From an uncultured Acidimicrobiaceae bacterium (lineage in GTDB: Bacteria > Actinomycetota > Acidimicrobiia > Spongiisociales > UBA5794), in NCBI GenBank assembly GCA_947258375.1, contig CAMYIJ010000041.1, positions 1 to 37,002 on the forward strand: a stretch of DNA of 37,002 bases, read 5' to 3'. This document shows, in pieces, positions 7,996 to 16,388 of the stretch; the stretch's first letter is position 1; each line of letters begins with the position of its first letter. The position numbers and the translations under genes were made by a program. The notes beneath the pieces were generated by a model. It made no database searches, was not told the origin of the DNA, and worked only from the letters and a program-made list of their open reading frames with translations.

Positions 7996-8889
7996 CTACC
8001 CCGACAGGCCTTTGTCGATCAACCCGCCGGCCCACACCGCCTGGACATCTGACGCGGGGAAGATCGTTTCACACGGGATGCCGTTGCCATCGGCATCCAT
8101 CCTGTCCGGGCGCCCCTCGACAAACCAATACAGAAGCGCCCCGAAGTACGCGTACTCCGGGTGAATGAGATCCATCTTGAAGGAGTCCTTCTCGATGATC
8201 TCTGCACAGAGGAGCCCGGCGCCTTGTCCCCGCATGGTCTCGGGGTCGAGGACCACGTATCTGACTCCTGCCTCAGCGAAAGCGACCTTCCCATCGTCGT
8301 CGAGAACCAGAGCTGTGAGAATGGCGTGATCCCCCTCCGGAACGGGTTCCGGCCGACAGGTCAGAACACTGCCTGCCCCAAGAGCACCGGCGCCATCTGC
8401 CGTGCACAACGCTCTGCTCAGGCCGGACTCGGGCCAGATATCAAACGCGGCTGCCTCGACCTGGGCGAGCGTCAACGGAGGTTTCGTCGTCGTTGGGAGC
8501 GGGTCGCCCCAGAACGCAAGGACGTCAGCCGCCGGATACAGGGTTTCGCATGGAATACCGTTCCGGTCTTCATCCATCCGATCTGGTGACCCTTCGCTTA
8601 CCCAGTAGGCGACCACCTCGCTGTAGCTGTAACCCAATGGTTCGAGATCGCGACAGAACAGCCCGGCCTCGAGATCGCTGACGGCCGCCAAGGTCGTGGT
8701 CGGCATCGCGGTGGTCGTTGGGGCCGCCGTGGTCGGCGCAATCGTCGTGGTCGCCGGTGTCGCTGTTGTCGCCGCCTCAGCAGCCGTGGTGGATGGCGCC
8801 GCCGTGGTCGTGGCGGAGCCTCCATCGCCGTTGCCACACGCCGAAGCTGCAAGTGCCAGCACGGCAATGAGGGAAAGTGCCTTCCGCAT
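7996..8889 (-). CDS. Lipoprotein with two excalibur-like calcium-binding repeats
   Basis: 297 residues from the ATG at 8889, which has GGAGG 8 nt upstream; the frame is open further upstream but without a signal. Residues 1-18 form a lipoprotein signal ending ASAC, with C18 to be lipidated. A Thr/Ala/Pro linker (~24-70) follows. Two related modules hold SPDRMDEDRNGIPCE (~residue 100) and RPDRMDADGNGIPCE (near the C-terminus); DxDxNGIPCE resembles the excalibur motif that binds calcium. Between them is a segment with two Cys (RALCTADGAG, VLTCRPEPVP) reminiscent of DUF4333. It is probably anchored outside the membrane. The HExxH gene upstream runs in the same direction, 147 nt away. Confidence 0.85.
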   Translation of the reverse strand: MRKALSLIAVLALAASACGNGDGGSATTTAAPSTTAAEAATTATPATTTIAPTTAAPTTTAMPTTTLAAVSDLEAGLFCRDLEPLGYSYSEVVAYWVSEGSPDRMDEDRNGIPCETLYPAADVLAFWGDPLPTTTKPPLTLAQVEAAAFDIWPESGLSRALCTADGAGALGAGSVLTCRPEPVPEGDHAILTALVLDDDGKVAFAEAGVRYVVLDPETMRGQGAGLLCAEIIEKDSFKMDLIHPEYAYFGALLYWFVEGRPDRMDADGNGIPCETIFPASDVQAVWAGGLIDKGLSG

Positions 8890-9036
8890 TTCGAGTACCT
8901 CCATGGTGGGAGCCGAGATGACCTCGGTGATCAGCAACTCTGCGCTTGGGAATAGCCCCCATGAGCATTGATCAGAAGCGGTGCGAAACGACAGAGGCGA
9001 AGTGCCCTTCCATCGGCCGTCGTCGGGGCACGACCC

Positions 9037-9699
9037 CTACGCACCCACAACCAATCGAGCCAGGCCCTCTTCGAACCGGGGCGACTCCATGCCGGTGATG
9101 ATGCGGAAGCTCTCGGCCAGCAGCGGTGCATCCTCGAGCTGCGCTCGCACCATGGGCCGCTCGATGAGGCCCTTGGCGATGGCCTCGGCGGCGATTTCGA
9201 TGCCTCGCTCATCCCAATCGACATCCAGCGACTGCCACTCGACGGCACCGTGCAGGTCCATCAACGCCTGACGCTGCGGGTCGGACACGTTGTGGTACTC
9301 CCAGAGATGCGCCAACTCGTGGAGCACCGTGATCAGCTTGGCGTTGCAGATGTCGACCCGCCGGGTTGAGCCGTCCAGGTTGAACACACCCTGGTAGCGG
9401 TAGCTGGTGCAACTCGACCGCGAGCTGTGCAGGTAGATGTCGGCACCGGGCAGATCCATCCCGACCGACTCGAAACGCTCGACGGCTTCGGCGACAAGAG
9501 CGATCTGCTCGGGCGTTCCGCCGATGACGGTCAAACCGAGTTCGGGTGGCGGCTCGGGCATGGCAACCGAATGAACCGGGCCGGCGATGGTGAGTGCGGG
9601 ACCGACCGACGCACCCTGGTTCGCATCTGCGGTTGATGCCGCAACGACGGGGTTGGCGGTCAGGGCCAGAACGATGATGGTGAGTGCTGTGCGCTTCAT
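9037..9699 (-). CDS. Secreted HExxH metallopeptidase-like protein
   Basis: 220 residues from the ATG at 9699, preferred over a GTG two codons earlier because GGAAG lies 8 nt before the ATG. Residues 1-~21 are a signal peptide (ALTIIVLALTANPVVAAS). H127-E128-x-x-H131 in VLHELAHLWEYH is a zinc-metallopeptidase motif, and a Glu in EIAAEAIAKG ~45 residues later could be the third ligand, as in gluzincins. Two Cys (SSCTSY and DICNA) may form a disulfide. No named peptidase family was recognised. A degraded copy of the C-terminal third lies at 7835-7972. It is divergent from the large regulator at 9853 and may share its control region. Confidence 0.8.
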   Translation of the reverse strand: MKRTALTIIVLALTANPVVAASTADANQGASVGPALTIAGPVHSVAMPEPPPELGLTVIGGTPEQIALVAEAVERFESVGMDLPGADIYLHSSRSSCTSYRYQGVFNLDGSTRRVDICNAKLITVLHELAHLWEYHNVSDPQRQALMDLHGAVEWQSLDVDWDERGIEIAAEAIAKGLIERPMVRAQLEDAPLLAESFRIITGMESPRFEEGLARLVVGA

Positions 9700-9705
9700 G
9701 CGCAC

Positions 9706-9852
9706 AACTTCCGACCGGCCCCATAACCGGCCATTTCGGCCCGCTATCAGGGACTTTCATTCAATTAAGTCGCGTGTAAGTGGCCAGCGGCTCAATGAGG
9801 TCGATAGCCTGGGCTTCAGGAGCTCAGGGTCTCCAAGGAAGGGCCCGGTCTG
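9706..9852. promoter_or_regulatory. Divergent control region with repeated heptamers
   Basis: 147 nt between the HExxH gene and the BTAD regulator. ACCGGCC occurs at 9714-9720 and 9726-9732, and TTCGGCC at 9735-9741. SARP regulators are known to bind heptamer direct repeats, so autoregulation is possible, but the spacing (12 and 9 nt) is not the classic 11 or 22. An AT-rich patch at ~9756-9770 could hold a -10 element. AAGGAAGGG at 9835-9843 is the ribosome binding site for 9853. Confidence 0.3.
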
Positions 9853-12800
9853 ATGCAGTACCGCCTCCTCGGCACACTTGAAGTCACCGACGATTCCGGC
9901 CAGTCGCTCGACCTCGGCCCCTTCAAGCAACGCTCGTTGTTCGCGCTGCTGCTCCTGAACGCCGGCCACACGGTGTCGACCGATCGGATCCTCGATGCCC
10001 TGTGGGGCGAGGACGCCGACGGCAAGCAGAACGCGCTGTGGGTCTACATTTCCCGGCTTCGGTCTGCCCTCGAGCCGGAACGGTCTGAACGGGGCGAAAG
10101 CACGATCCTGGTGCGACGCGATCCCGGCTATCTGTTGGACATCGACACCGGTCAGGTCGACGTGCACCGCTTCGAAAGTGGGCTCGAGGAAGCACGCGGG
10201 ATCGTTGGAAACAACCCGGAGGCCGCAGTCGCCCTGCTCGACGACTCCCTTGCCCTCTGGCGCGGCTCCGCCCTGGAAGAATTCACCTACGAGGACTTCG
10301 CTCGGATCGAAATCGAGCGCCTCAATGAACTGCGTCTGGAGGCCATCGAGACCCGGTTCGACGCCAAGCTGGCCCTCGGTGAGACTCGATCCCTCGTCAG
10401 CGAGCTCGAATCCCTGGTCCGTGAGCATCCGTTCCGGGAACGTCCCGCCGGCCAGCTGATGGTTGCGCTCTATCGATCCGGCCGTCAGGCAGAAGCACTG
10501 CGTGCATATGAGCGCCACCGTCGCACCGTCACCGAGGAACTCGGTATCGAGCCGTCTCCCGACCTGCGCCGCCTCGAAGAGCGAATACTGCTCCATGACC
10601 CGGCCCTTCTGCCCCATGGCCTCGATGAGACGGAAATCAGCGGCCGCCCCGATCACGCCCCATTCAAGGGACTGCTGGCATTCGACGAGGAGGACGAGGG
10701 CGACTTCTTCGGACGCGATGGACTGGTGGCGGAGATCTTGCGCCGTGTCGAATCGGATCGCCTGATAGCAGTCGTCGGGCCGAGTGGGTCGGGCAAGTCC
10801 AGTGTCGTCACCGCCGGAGTGCTGCCCCGCATCCGCAAGGGCGCCGTGGCCGGCTCGGATCGATGGCTGATCGCCCGGATGGTGCCGGGTGGCCATCCCT
10901 TCGTCGAGCTTGAAGCCGCCCTGCTGCGCTCATCTTTGGACGCACCCGACACACTCGCCGCCCAGCTGGCCGACGGCGACTCCGGCATCTTGCGCGCCGC
11001 TCTCCGCATATTGCCGACGCCCGACTCGAAGCTGCTCCTGGTAATCGATCAGTTCGAGGAGTTGTTCACCCTTGTGGACGACTCGGCGGTGCAGCGTCGT
11101 TTCCTGTCGGGGCTGCTCTCGGCGCTCGATGACGCCCGTGGTCGAATCGCCGTGATCCTCACTCTGCGCGCCGACTTCTACGACCGTCCGTTGCTCCATC
11201 CGGAATTCGGAGCCCGCATCGGCCCGGCCGTCGTCAACGTAACACCGCTTTCGGCCGCCGAGCTCGAGGAAGCCGCGGTACGCCCTGCTGAGAATGCCGG
11301 GATTCGCCTCGAACCGGCCCTCTTGGGGCAGATCATCGCCGACGTCGTTGATCAGCCGGGAGCGCTCCCGATGTTCCAGTACACGCTGACCGAGCTCTAC
11401 GAGCGGCGCGCCGACAACGTGCTGCGGCTGGCGGACTACACCGCGATGGGCGGGGTGCGCGGCGCCATCACCAATCGCGCTGAATCGATCTACACCGAGC
11501 TTGACAGTGAGGGCCAGGAAGCCGCTCGCCAGCTGTTCTTGCGGCTGGTCGCCCTGACCGGTGGCGACTCCTGGAGCCGCCGCCGAGTGCCCGCCTCGGA
11601 GATAATCAGCCTCGACGTCGATGTTGTCTCGCTGCAGTCGGCCATCAGCGCGTTTGGCGAGAAACGGCTGCTGTCATTTGATCGGCACAAGGCGACCGGC
11701 GACCCGACGGTCGAGGTGGGCCACGAGGCCCTTCTGACCGAATGGGAGCGGCTCGGCGGTTGGATCACCGAGGCCCGCAAGGACCTCGAAAGGCATGCAG
11801 CTCTGGTGGTCTCGGTCGACGAGTGGGAACGATCCGGTCGGGCCACCGACTATCTGCTGAGCGGTACGCGGCTTGCCGAATACGAGAAGTGGTCCGCCAC
11901 GAGTCACATCCAGCTCAACGTCCGCGAACTCGACTACATCGGATCCGGCGTTGCCCGACGTACTGAGGAAGTCGAGCTCGAGACCTCACGCCAGAGCCAG
12001 GAGAAGCGGCTCGAAGGTAGCGCCCGCCGTCGTTTGTGGGGTTTGGTGGCAGCCCTGGCGGTGCTCCTGTCGATTACTGCCGTGTGGGTCGCATTCACTT
12101 ATGTGCTGACCGGGCCGACGGTGGTTGTCCTGTACGAGGGCAGTGAGGGTGGCAACAGCGTGGGAGGCCTGGTCGCCACGGGTGTCGAGCGGGCAACTGG
12201 ACAAGCGCGGTTCGAGTTGGTGGAAGTCGTGCCGCCTGTCAGCGACCCTGCAGCTCGGATACACGAGCTCATCGAGGATGGAGCCGAGATCGTCGTTGGC
12301 GTTGGCTTCCTACCAGGAGACCTGGTCAACGAGCTGGCCGGCGAATACCCGGATGTACGCGTCATAGTGATCGACGGCTTCGGCGGCGGTCCCAATGTCG
12401 CGACATATACCTTCGCCGTCGAAGAGGGAGCGTATCTCGCAGGAGTCGCGGCGGCCCTCACTACCGAAACCGGCAAGGTTGGCTATGTCGGAGGAATCCA
12501 GATCGACAACGTCGAGAACTTCCGGGCCGGTTTCACGCAAGGCGTGAGAAGCATATCGAACGACATAGCGATAGAAGAGATCTACGTCTCCTCTGGAGAT
12601 CTGGCGCTTGCCTTCAGCCGGCCAGACATTGGGGAGGGTGCCGCCGCAGAGCTGTTCGCCAACGGGGCCGACGTAGTCTTCCACGCCGCCGGCGGTACCG
12701 GGTATGGAATCCACAATGCCGCCAAGAAAGCCACTCTCGAAACCGGGTTCAAACACTGGGGAATCGGGGTCGACGACGACGAACTGTTCGCCGTTGATCT

Positions 12801-13398
12801 GTCGGTTCGGGACTACGTGTTGACATCCAGCCTCAAGAAGTACGACGAAGTCGTTGCCCGTGTGATCCTCGACGCCGTAGGCGACGACGTGGCCTACGGA
12901 ACCAATCGTGTTATGCGGCTCAAGGACGGGGCTACCAGCTATTCACAGACGGGCGACCACCTGGCCCCGGCTGTCATAGACAGACTCGATGCGGCCGCTG
13001 CCCAGATCGCGGCCGGAGCAATCGAGGTCGATCCGTGGCCGCCGGATCCTCCCGACCGCCTGTACGGATCACACGACATTCTCGACGCCACCGTAACAAT
13101 CGATCAAGGAGGATCATGCACCTACCAGGGACCGCTCGAGCTGCCTAACGGGTCGGTCCTTCGCCTGCAGCTGACGAACAACACATCGGAACTTGCCGGC
13201 GTGGCGTTGAATCCCTTCACCGGCAGGGCGGTTGCTCACCCGCGCGCCTCCAACAGTCTTCATGTGCAGATGGCCATATTCCCCGGCGACGTCGAGGTTC
13301 ATTGTGGCTCTTTGGCCTCCTGGTCGGAAGGCACGACTCCGATCGCAACTCTGGCGGTCTCGGCCGTTGGCGACGACGCAGCCTTGCTCGAGGAGTGA
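9853..13398 (+). CDS. Membrane-tethered BTAD/SARP regulator with STAND NTPase and BMP-like sensor domain
   Basis: 1181 residues. Residues ~1-95 are an OmpR-like winged helix (FKQRSLFALLLLNAG, then LWGEDADGKQNALWVYISRL). The BTAD region is ~100-245 (LYRSGRQAEALRAYERHR, EELGIEPSPDLRRLEERIL). A STAND-type NTPase follows, with Walker A GPSGSGKSS (~309) and Walker B LLLVIDQFEELF (~393). A single hydrophobic segment (728-752) separates it from an external part. Residues ~755-1055 resemble BMP/PnrA nucleoside-binding proteins: EEGAYLAGVAAALTTETGKV, GYVGGIQIDNVENFRAGF and VLTSSLKKYDEVV. The last ~120 residues look like a beta-sandwich. I infer that ligand binding outside is passed to the DNA-binding part inside. 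Ligand and target genes are unknown. The start has AAGGAAGGG upstream. Confidence 0.9.
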   Translation: MQYRLLGTLEVTDDSGQSLDLGPFKQRSLFALLLLNAGHTVSTDRILDALWGEDADGKQNALWVYISRLRSALEPERSERGESTILVRRDPGYLLDIDTGQVDVHRFESGLEEARGIVGNNPEAAVALLDDSLALWRGSALEEFTYEDFARIEIERLNELRLEAIETRFDAKLALGETRSLVSELESLVREHPFRERPAGQLMVALYRSGRQAEALRAYERHRRTVTEELGIEPSPDLRRLEERILLHDPALLPHGLDETEISGRPDHAPFKGLLAFDEEDEGDFFGRDGLVAEILRRVESDRLIAVVGPSGSGKSSVVTAGVLPRIRKGAVAGSDRWLIARMVPGGHPFVELEAALLRSSLDAPDTLAAQLADGDSGILRAALRILPTPDSKLLLVIDQFEELFTLVDDSAVQRRFLSGLLSALDDARGRIAVILTLRADFYDRPLLHPEFGARIGPAVVNVTPLSAAELEEAAVRPAENAGIRLEPALLGQIIADVVDQPGALPMFQYTLTELYERRADNVLRLADYTAMGGVRGAITNRAESIYTELDSEGQEAARQLFLRLVALTGGDSWSRRRVPASEIISLDVDVVSLQSAISAFGEKRLLSFDRHKATGDPTVEVGHEALLTEWERLGGWITEARKDLERHAALVVSVDEWERSGRATDYLLSGTRLAEYEKWSATSHIQLNVRELDYIGSGVARRTEEVELETSRQSQEKRLEGSARRRLWGLVAALAVLLSITAVWVAFTYVLTGPTVVVLYEGSEGGNSVGGLVATGVERATGQARFELVEVVPPVSDPAARIHELIEDGAEIVVGVGFLPGDLVNELAGEYPDVRVIVIDGFGGGPNVATYTFAVEEGAYLAGVAAALTTETGKVGYVGGIQIDNVENFRAGFTQGVRSISNDIAIEEIYVSSGDLALAFSRPDIGEGAAAELFANGADVVFHAAGGTGYGIHNAAKKATLETGFKHWGIGVDDDELFAVDLSVRDYVLTSSLKKYDEVVARVILDAVGDDVAYGTNRVMRLKDGATSYSQTGDHLAPAVIDRLDAAAAQIAAGAIEVDPWPPDPPDRLYGSHDILDATVTIDQGGSCTYQGPLELPNGSVLRLQLTNNTSELAGVALNPFTGRAVAHPRASNSLHVQMAIFPGDVEVHCGSLASWSEGTTPIATLAVSAVGDDAALLEE

Positions 13399-13404
13399 AT
13401 GCCC

Positions 13405-13471
13405 CTCAGCGTTCGTTGTGCTTAAATTGCCGCAATAGCACACGATTAAGCACAACGAACGCAATTCAGCC
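13405..13471. repeat. Dispersed palindromic element, copy B, likely bidirectional terminator
   Basis: GCGTTCGTTGTGCTTAA (13409-13425) pairs perfectly over 17 bp with TTAAGCACAACGAACGC (13446-13462). The 20-nt loop contains the small palindrome ATTGCCGCAAT. It sits between the convergent BTAD regulator (stop at 13398) and MarR gene (stop at 13466), so it could end transcription from both sides. It matches copy A at 6833-6900 in the core and right flank. Confidence 0.85.
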
Positions 13472-13912
13472 GCGGTTCGCCTTCGCCACCCGGTCCATGA
13501 TGGCGACGAGCAGTTCTGCTTCTTCGTCGGTGAGGTGAGCGGCCCACATGTCTTCGAGCGTGGCGCCGATCACCCGGCGAGCCTCGGCGCGGGCCTCGCG
13601 GCCGGCATCAGTGATAGCCACGATCGTGGCCCGGCGATCGTCCGGGTCGGGTTGACGTTCAACAAGACCCATCTCCTCGAGTCGGTCGACGACCTTGGTA
13701 GTACCACCCCGGCTGAGGATCAGGCGATGGGCGATTTCGGACATACGCAGCAGCGACCCTTTCATCTCCAGGTGCAACAGCGCCTCGTTGTCGGCCAGCA
13801 GCAAGCCGGTCTCTTCCTGCAAGCGCTCCTCGAGGGATGCCTTCAGGATCAGCGACGTGTGCAGAGTGTGCGTTGCGGCCCGACGCCAGATTGGTTGATC
13901 TTGGTCTCCCAT
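13466..13912 (-). CDS. MarR-family transcriptional regulator
   Basis: 148 residues from ATG at 13912. The winged helix-turn-helix is clear: LLRMSEIAHRLILSRGGTTK as the recognition region, then VVDRLEEMGLVERQPDPDDR and RATIVAITDAGREA as the wing with its usual DRR. Long helices at both ends would form the dimer interface. MarR proteins bind DNA as dimers and are usually released by small aromatic or phenolic ligands. It is divergent from an MFS exporter across a 71-nt AT-rich gap, the usual arrangement of a repressor and the pump it controls. The stop overlaps the palindromic element B. Confidence 0.93.
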   Translation of the reverse strand: MGDQDQPIWRRAATHTLHTSLILKASLEERLQEETGLLLADNEALLHLEMKGSLLRMSEIAHRLILSRGGTTKVVDRLEEMGLVERQPDPDDRRATIVAITDAGREARAEARRVIGATLEDMWAAHLTDEEAELLVAIMDRVAKANRG

Positions 13913-13983
13913 GATTCCATCTTCTCACAGAATGTTTCCTGGTGTATAGTTTACCACAAAAGTAATCTGGTGAAGTAGTTCCT
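13913..13983. promoter_or_regulatory. marR-MFS intergenic control region
   Basis: This 71-nt stretch is much richer in A+T than its surroundings. TGGTGTATAGTTTACCA (13940-13956) has 4-bp ends that are inverted (TGGT/ACCA) and an AT-rich centre, the shape of a MarR operator. It would cover or flank both divergent promoters. -10-like hexamers can be drawn on both strands, but no single pair stands out. Confidence 0.45.
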
Positions 13984-15303
13984 GTGAGAGATTTCCTCGA
14001 AGCCCCCGGCGCCCGCGTCTTCGGGATCGTGTGGCTCGGTCAGCTCGTGTCCAACCTCGGCTCGGCGATGACGGCGTTTGGACTGGGCATCTGGGTGTTC
14101 ATCGAAACCGGGTCGGCCACCCAGCTGGCGCTGATCGTGCTGGCAGCCCGGCTGCCGATGCTGCTGGTGTCACCGTTCGCCGGAGCTTTGATCGATCGCT
14201 GGGACCGCAGATGGGCGATGATTCTCGCCGACAGCGGCGCCGCGGTCGGCACGCTGGCCACGATGTTGCTCCTGGTGACCGGCCGGCTGGAGATATGGCA
14301 TCTCTACGTGACTCTGTCGTTCAGCGGCCTCTTCCAGGCGTTCCAATTCCCGGCGTATTCGGCGGCGACGACACTGCTCGTCGAGCCAGAGCACTACGCC
14401 AGGGCGTCGGGCCTGGTGCAGCTGGCCGGCAGCATCGGCCGGGTGGCCGCCCCAACGATTGCCGCAGCCGTCGTCGTGTGGTCGGGGCTCACGATCCTCT
14501 TCGTCGTCGACTTCATCACTTTCCTCTTTGCGGTGGGCACGCTGCTGCGGGTGCGCTTCCCGGCCCACGAACCGAACGAGCGCATCGGACGCGGCGTCCG
14601 GGGCCTCCTCTTGGAAGCCAAGGAGGGCCTCGACTTCGTATTGGAGAAACGCGCCCTGCTGATCCTCATGCTGTCGTTCATGCTCGTGAACTTCGCGTTC
14701 GCCTTCCAAGGGGTGTTGCTCATCCCCCTACTCCTGAGCATGACCACCGAACAGACCGCCGGCATCATCGTCTCGATCTCGGCCGGCGGCATCGTGGCCG
14801 GCAGCCTGGCGCTGACAGTATGGGGCGGCCCGCAGAACCGCATCACGGGTATCTACCTGCCGATCCTGGCGATGGGAGTCGGGCTGATCCTCATGGGTCT
14901 GCGACCCTCGGTTGCCCTGGTGATCTTCGGCATCCTGCTCATGAACACCACGCACCCGATCGCCGGAGGGTCGAGCCAGTCCATCTGGCAGTCGAAGGTG
15001 CCCCCGTACCTACAGGGTCGGGTGTTCGCCATCCGTCAGATCTCGGCGATATCGGCGGCGCCTATCGCCTTCCTGCTCGCCGGCATAACAGCCGATCACG
15101 TCTTCGAGCCGCTGATGGCCGACGCCTCCGGGGCCCTCGGCACAATCATCGGCTCGGGACCGGGTCGCGGCATTGGCCTGATGTTCGTACTCGCCGGTTT
15201 GTTCACGATCGTCACGATGGGTGCAGCATGGACCCTGCCGCGCATCCGCAACCTGGAAGACGAGGTTCCCGATCTCGTGCTGGAGGAGGCTGCGTCGCTG
15301 TAG
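13984..15303 (+). CDS. MFS drug-efflux-type transporter
   Basis: 439 residues starting at GTG 13984. About 10-12 hydrophobic segments cover the protein. The MFS motif A variant GALIDRWDRRWAM lies after the second segment. The opening (FGIVWLGQLVSNLGSAMTAF) and overall pattern match the MFS_3/macrolide-efflux-like branch. It is an inner-membrane protein, probably driven by proton flow, and likely exports a hydrophobic drug or metabolite. The substrate cannot be told from sequence. Control by the divergent MarR gene is inferred. It converges with the RTX/lysozyme-like gene, leaving 31 nt between stops. Confidence 0.9.
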   Translation: MRDFLEAPGARVFGIVWLGQLVSNLGSAMTAFGLGIWVFIETGSATQLALIVLAARLPMLLVSPFAGALIDRWDRRWAMILADSGAAVGTLATMLLLVTGRLEIWHLYVTLSFSGLFQAFQFPAYSAATTLLVEPEHYARASGLVQLAGSIGRVAAPTIAAAVVVWSGLTILFVVDFITFLFAVGTLLRVRFPAHEPNERIGRGVRGLLLEAKEGLDFVLEKRALLILMLSFMLVNFAFAFQGVLLIPLLLSMTTEQTAGIIVSISAGGIVAGSLALTVWGGPQNRITGIYLPILAMGVGLILMGLRPSVALVIFGILLMNTTHPIAGGSSQSIWQSKVPPYLQGRVFAIRQISAISAAPIAFLLAGITADHVFEPLMADASGALGTIIGSGPGRGIGLMFVLAGLFTIVTMGAAWTLPRIRNLEDEVPDLVLEEAASL

Positions 15304-15334
15304 GGCTTGGGCTTACCGCGATCGAAGAGCCCGC

Positions 15335-16282
15335 TTAGCGGTCCCATGGCCCGTTGTCGATGCACCACTGGACATCCTTGTAGTCATCCAGATAGCACCG
15401 GCAAGCCCGCCACGGGTCGAATCCCTGTCCGTCTGTCCCGTCCGTTCGCGTCTGGCTGGCAGCCCAGTCATAATGATCACGGGCAGTCGCAGTCGCGGCA
15501 CGGGGGTGGAACCGCGTTTCGTGGCCCCAACCGGAAATCGGAGCTCGCCAGTCCCAAACCCAGTCTCTGTATTGCCACAGCCCCTTCGGGTCGCCTAGCG
15601 GGTGGACGGCAAACGGGTCGCCAACGGATTCGCAGCGCACGATCCACAGTGCATCGTCGGTCATGCCGATGTCACCGAAGAACTCGTCAACGAGCGGGCG
15701 CCACAACTCCTCGTCGCGAATGCCGCGATAGTCCATTTCACATGAGCTTTCGGTTTCACCGACGCACACATCGGCGCCGCGGCTTCCGAACAGAGCGTCA
15801 TCGCCGCCGTGGCCGAAGAGGCGATCGTTGCCAAAGCCGGCGCGCAGTTCGTCGTTGCTGCCTCCGCCGTAGAGCCGATCGTGGCCGTTGTTGCCGTAGA
15901 TGAGATCGCGGCCCGACTCCCCATAGAGGAAGTCCGAGCCGGGGCCGCCGTAGATCGTGTCGCCCTGGTCACCGCCGTAGATCCGATCGGCGCCGCGGTT
16001 GCCGTAGATGATGTCTGCGCCGTTGTTGCCACAGATGACGTCGTTGCCGCCGTTGCCGTGGATCACGTCGGCGCCCGCGAAGGCCACGATGACGTCGCGC
16101 CCCTCGGTGCCTTCGATCAGATCGTCGCCCGGCGTGCCCAGCATTGTCGCCTCGCGGCCGTGGCAGAAGTAGACGGTCTCGGCCTCAGCGGTCGCCGACG
16201 ACGCCGCCATGCCGACAAGCATCGTGCTGACCAACGCCATGCCGACGAAGGCGAAACGAATCCGGGCTGTTTGCGCGCTCAT
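15335..16282 (-). CDS. Secreted RTX-repeat protein with lysozyme/SLT-like C-terminus
   Basis: 315 residues from ATG at 16282; the frame is open further upstream but those residues are not signal-like. Residues 1-~34 are a signal peptide (GMALVSTMLVGMAASSATAEA). Residues ~48-172 carry about a dozen RTX-type nonapeptides (GGxGNDxIxG forms such as GGPGSDFLYG and GNNGHDRLYG), which bind calcium and fold as a beta-roll. Residues ~203-300 resemble transglycosylase or lysozyme-like domains: IVRCESVGDPFAVHPLGDP and GLWQYRDWVWDWRAP, with E218 as candidate catalytic acid. Six or more Cys may form disulfides. I infer a calcium-dependent cell-wall enzyme, possibly for remodelling or attack; activity is unproven. 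Confidence 0.85.
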   Translation of the reverse strand: MSAQTARIRFAFVGMALVSTMLVGMAASSATAEAETVYFCHGREATMLGTPGDDLIEGTEGRDVIVAFAGADVIHGNGGNDVICGNNGADIIYGNRGADRIYGGDQGDTIYGGPGSDFLYGESGRDLIYGNNGHDRLYGGGSNDELRAGFGNDRLFGHGGDDALFGSRGADVCVGETESSCEMDYRGIRDEELWRPLVDEFFGDIGMTDDALWIVRCESVGDPFAVHPLGDPKGLWQYRDWVWDWRAPISGWGHETRFHPRAATATARDHYDWAASQTRTDGTDGQGFDPWRACRCYLDDYKDVQWCIDNGPWDR

Positions 16283-16388
16283 TTCCAGAGTATCGGCACT
16301 CAACGGCGCGATTCTCAAGTCGAGATTGGGGAAATGCCCCATTTCGGGCCCGATTTCAGAGGCTCCGGTGCCTGTGCCAATATTGCGC

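Noticed and set aside
8928..8974. Two TGATCA hexamers upstream of the lipoprotein gene as an operator pair
   Set aside because: Six-base palindromes 41 nt apart are expected by chance and nothing else supports a site.
15405..15425. GGGTCGAATCCC, like a tRNA T-arm
   Set aside because: It lies in the coding region of the RTX/lysozyme-like gene and no acceptor stem or anticodon arm can be drawn around it.
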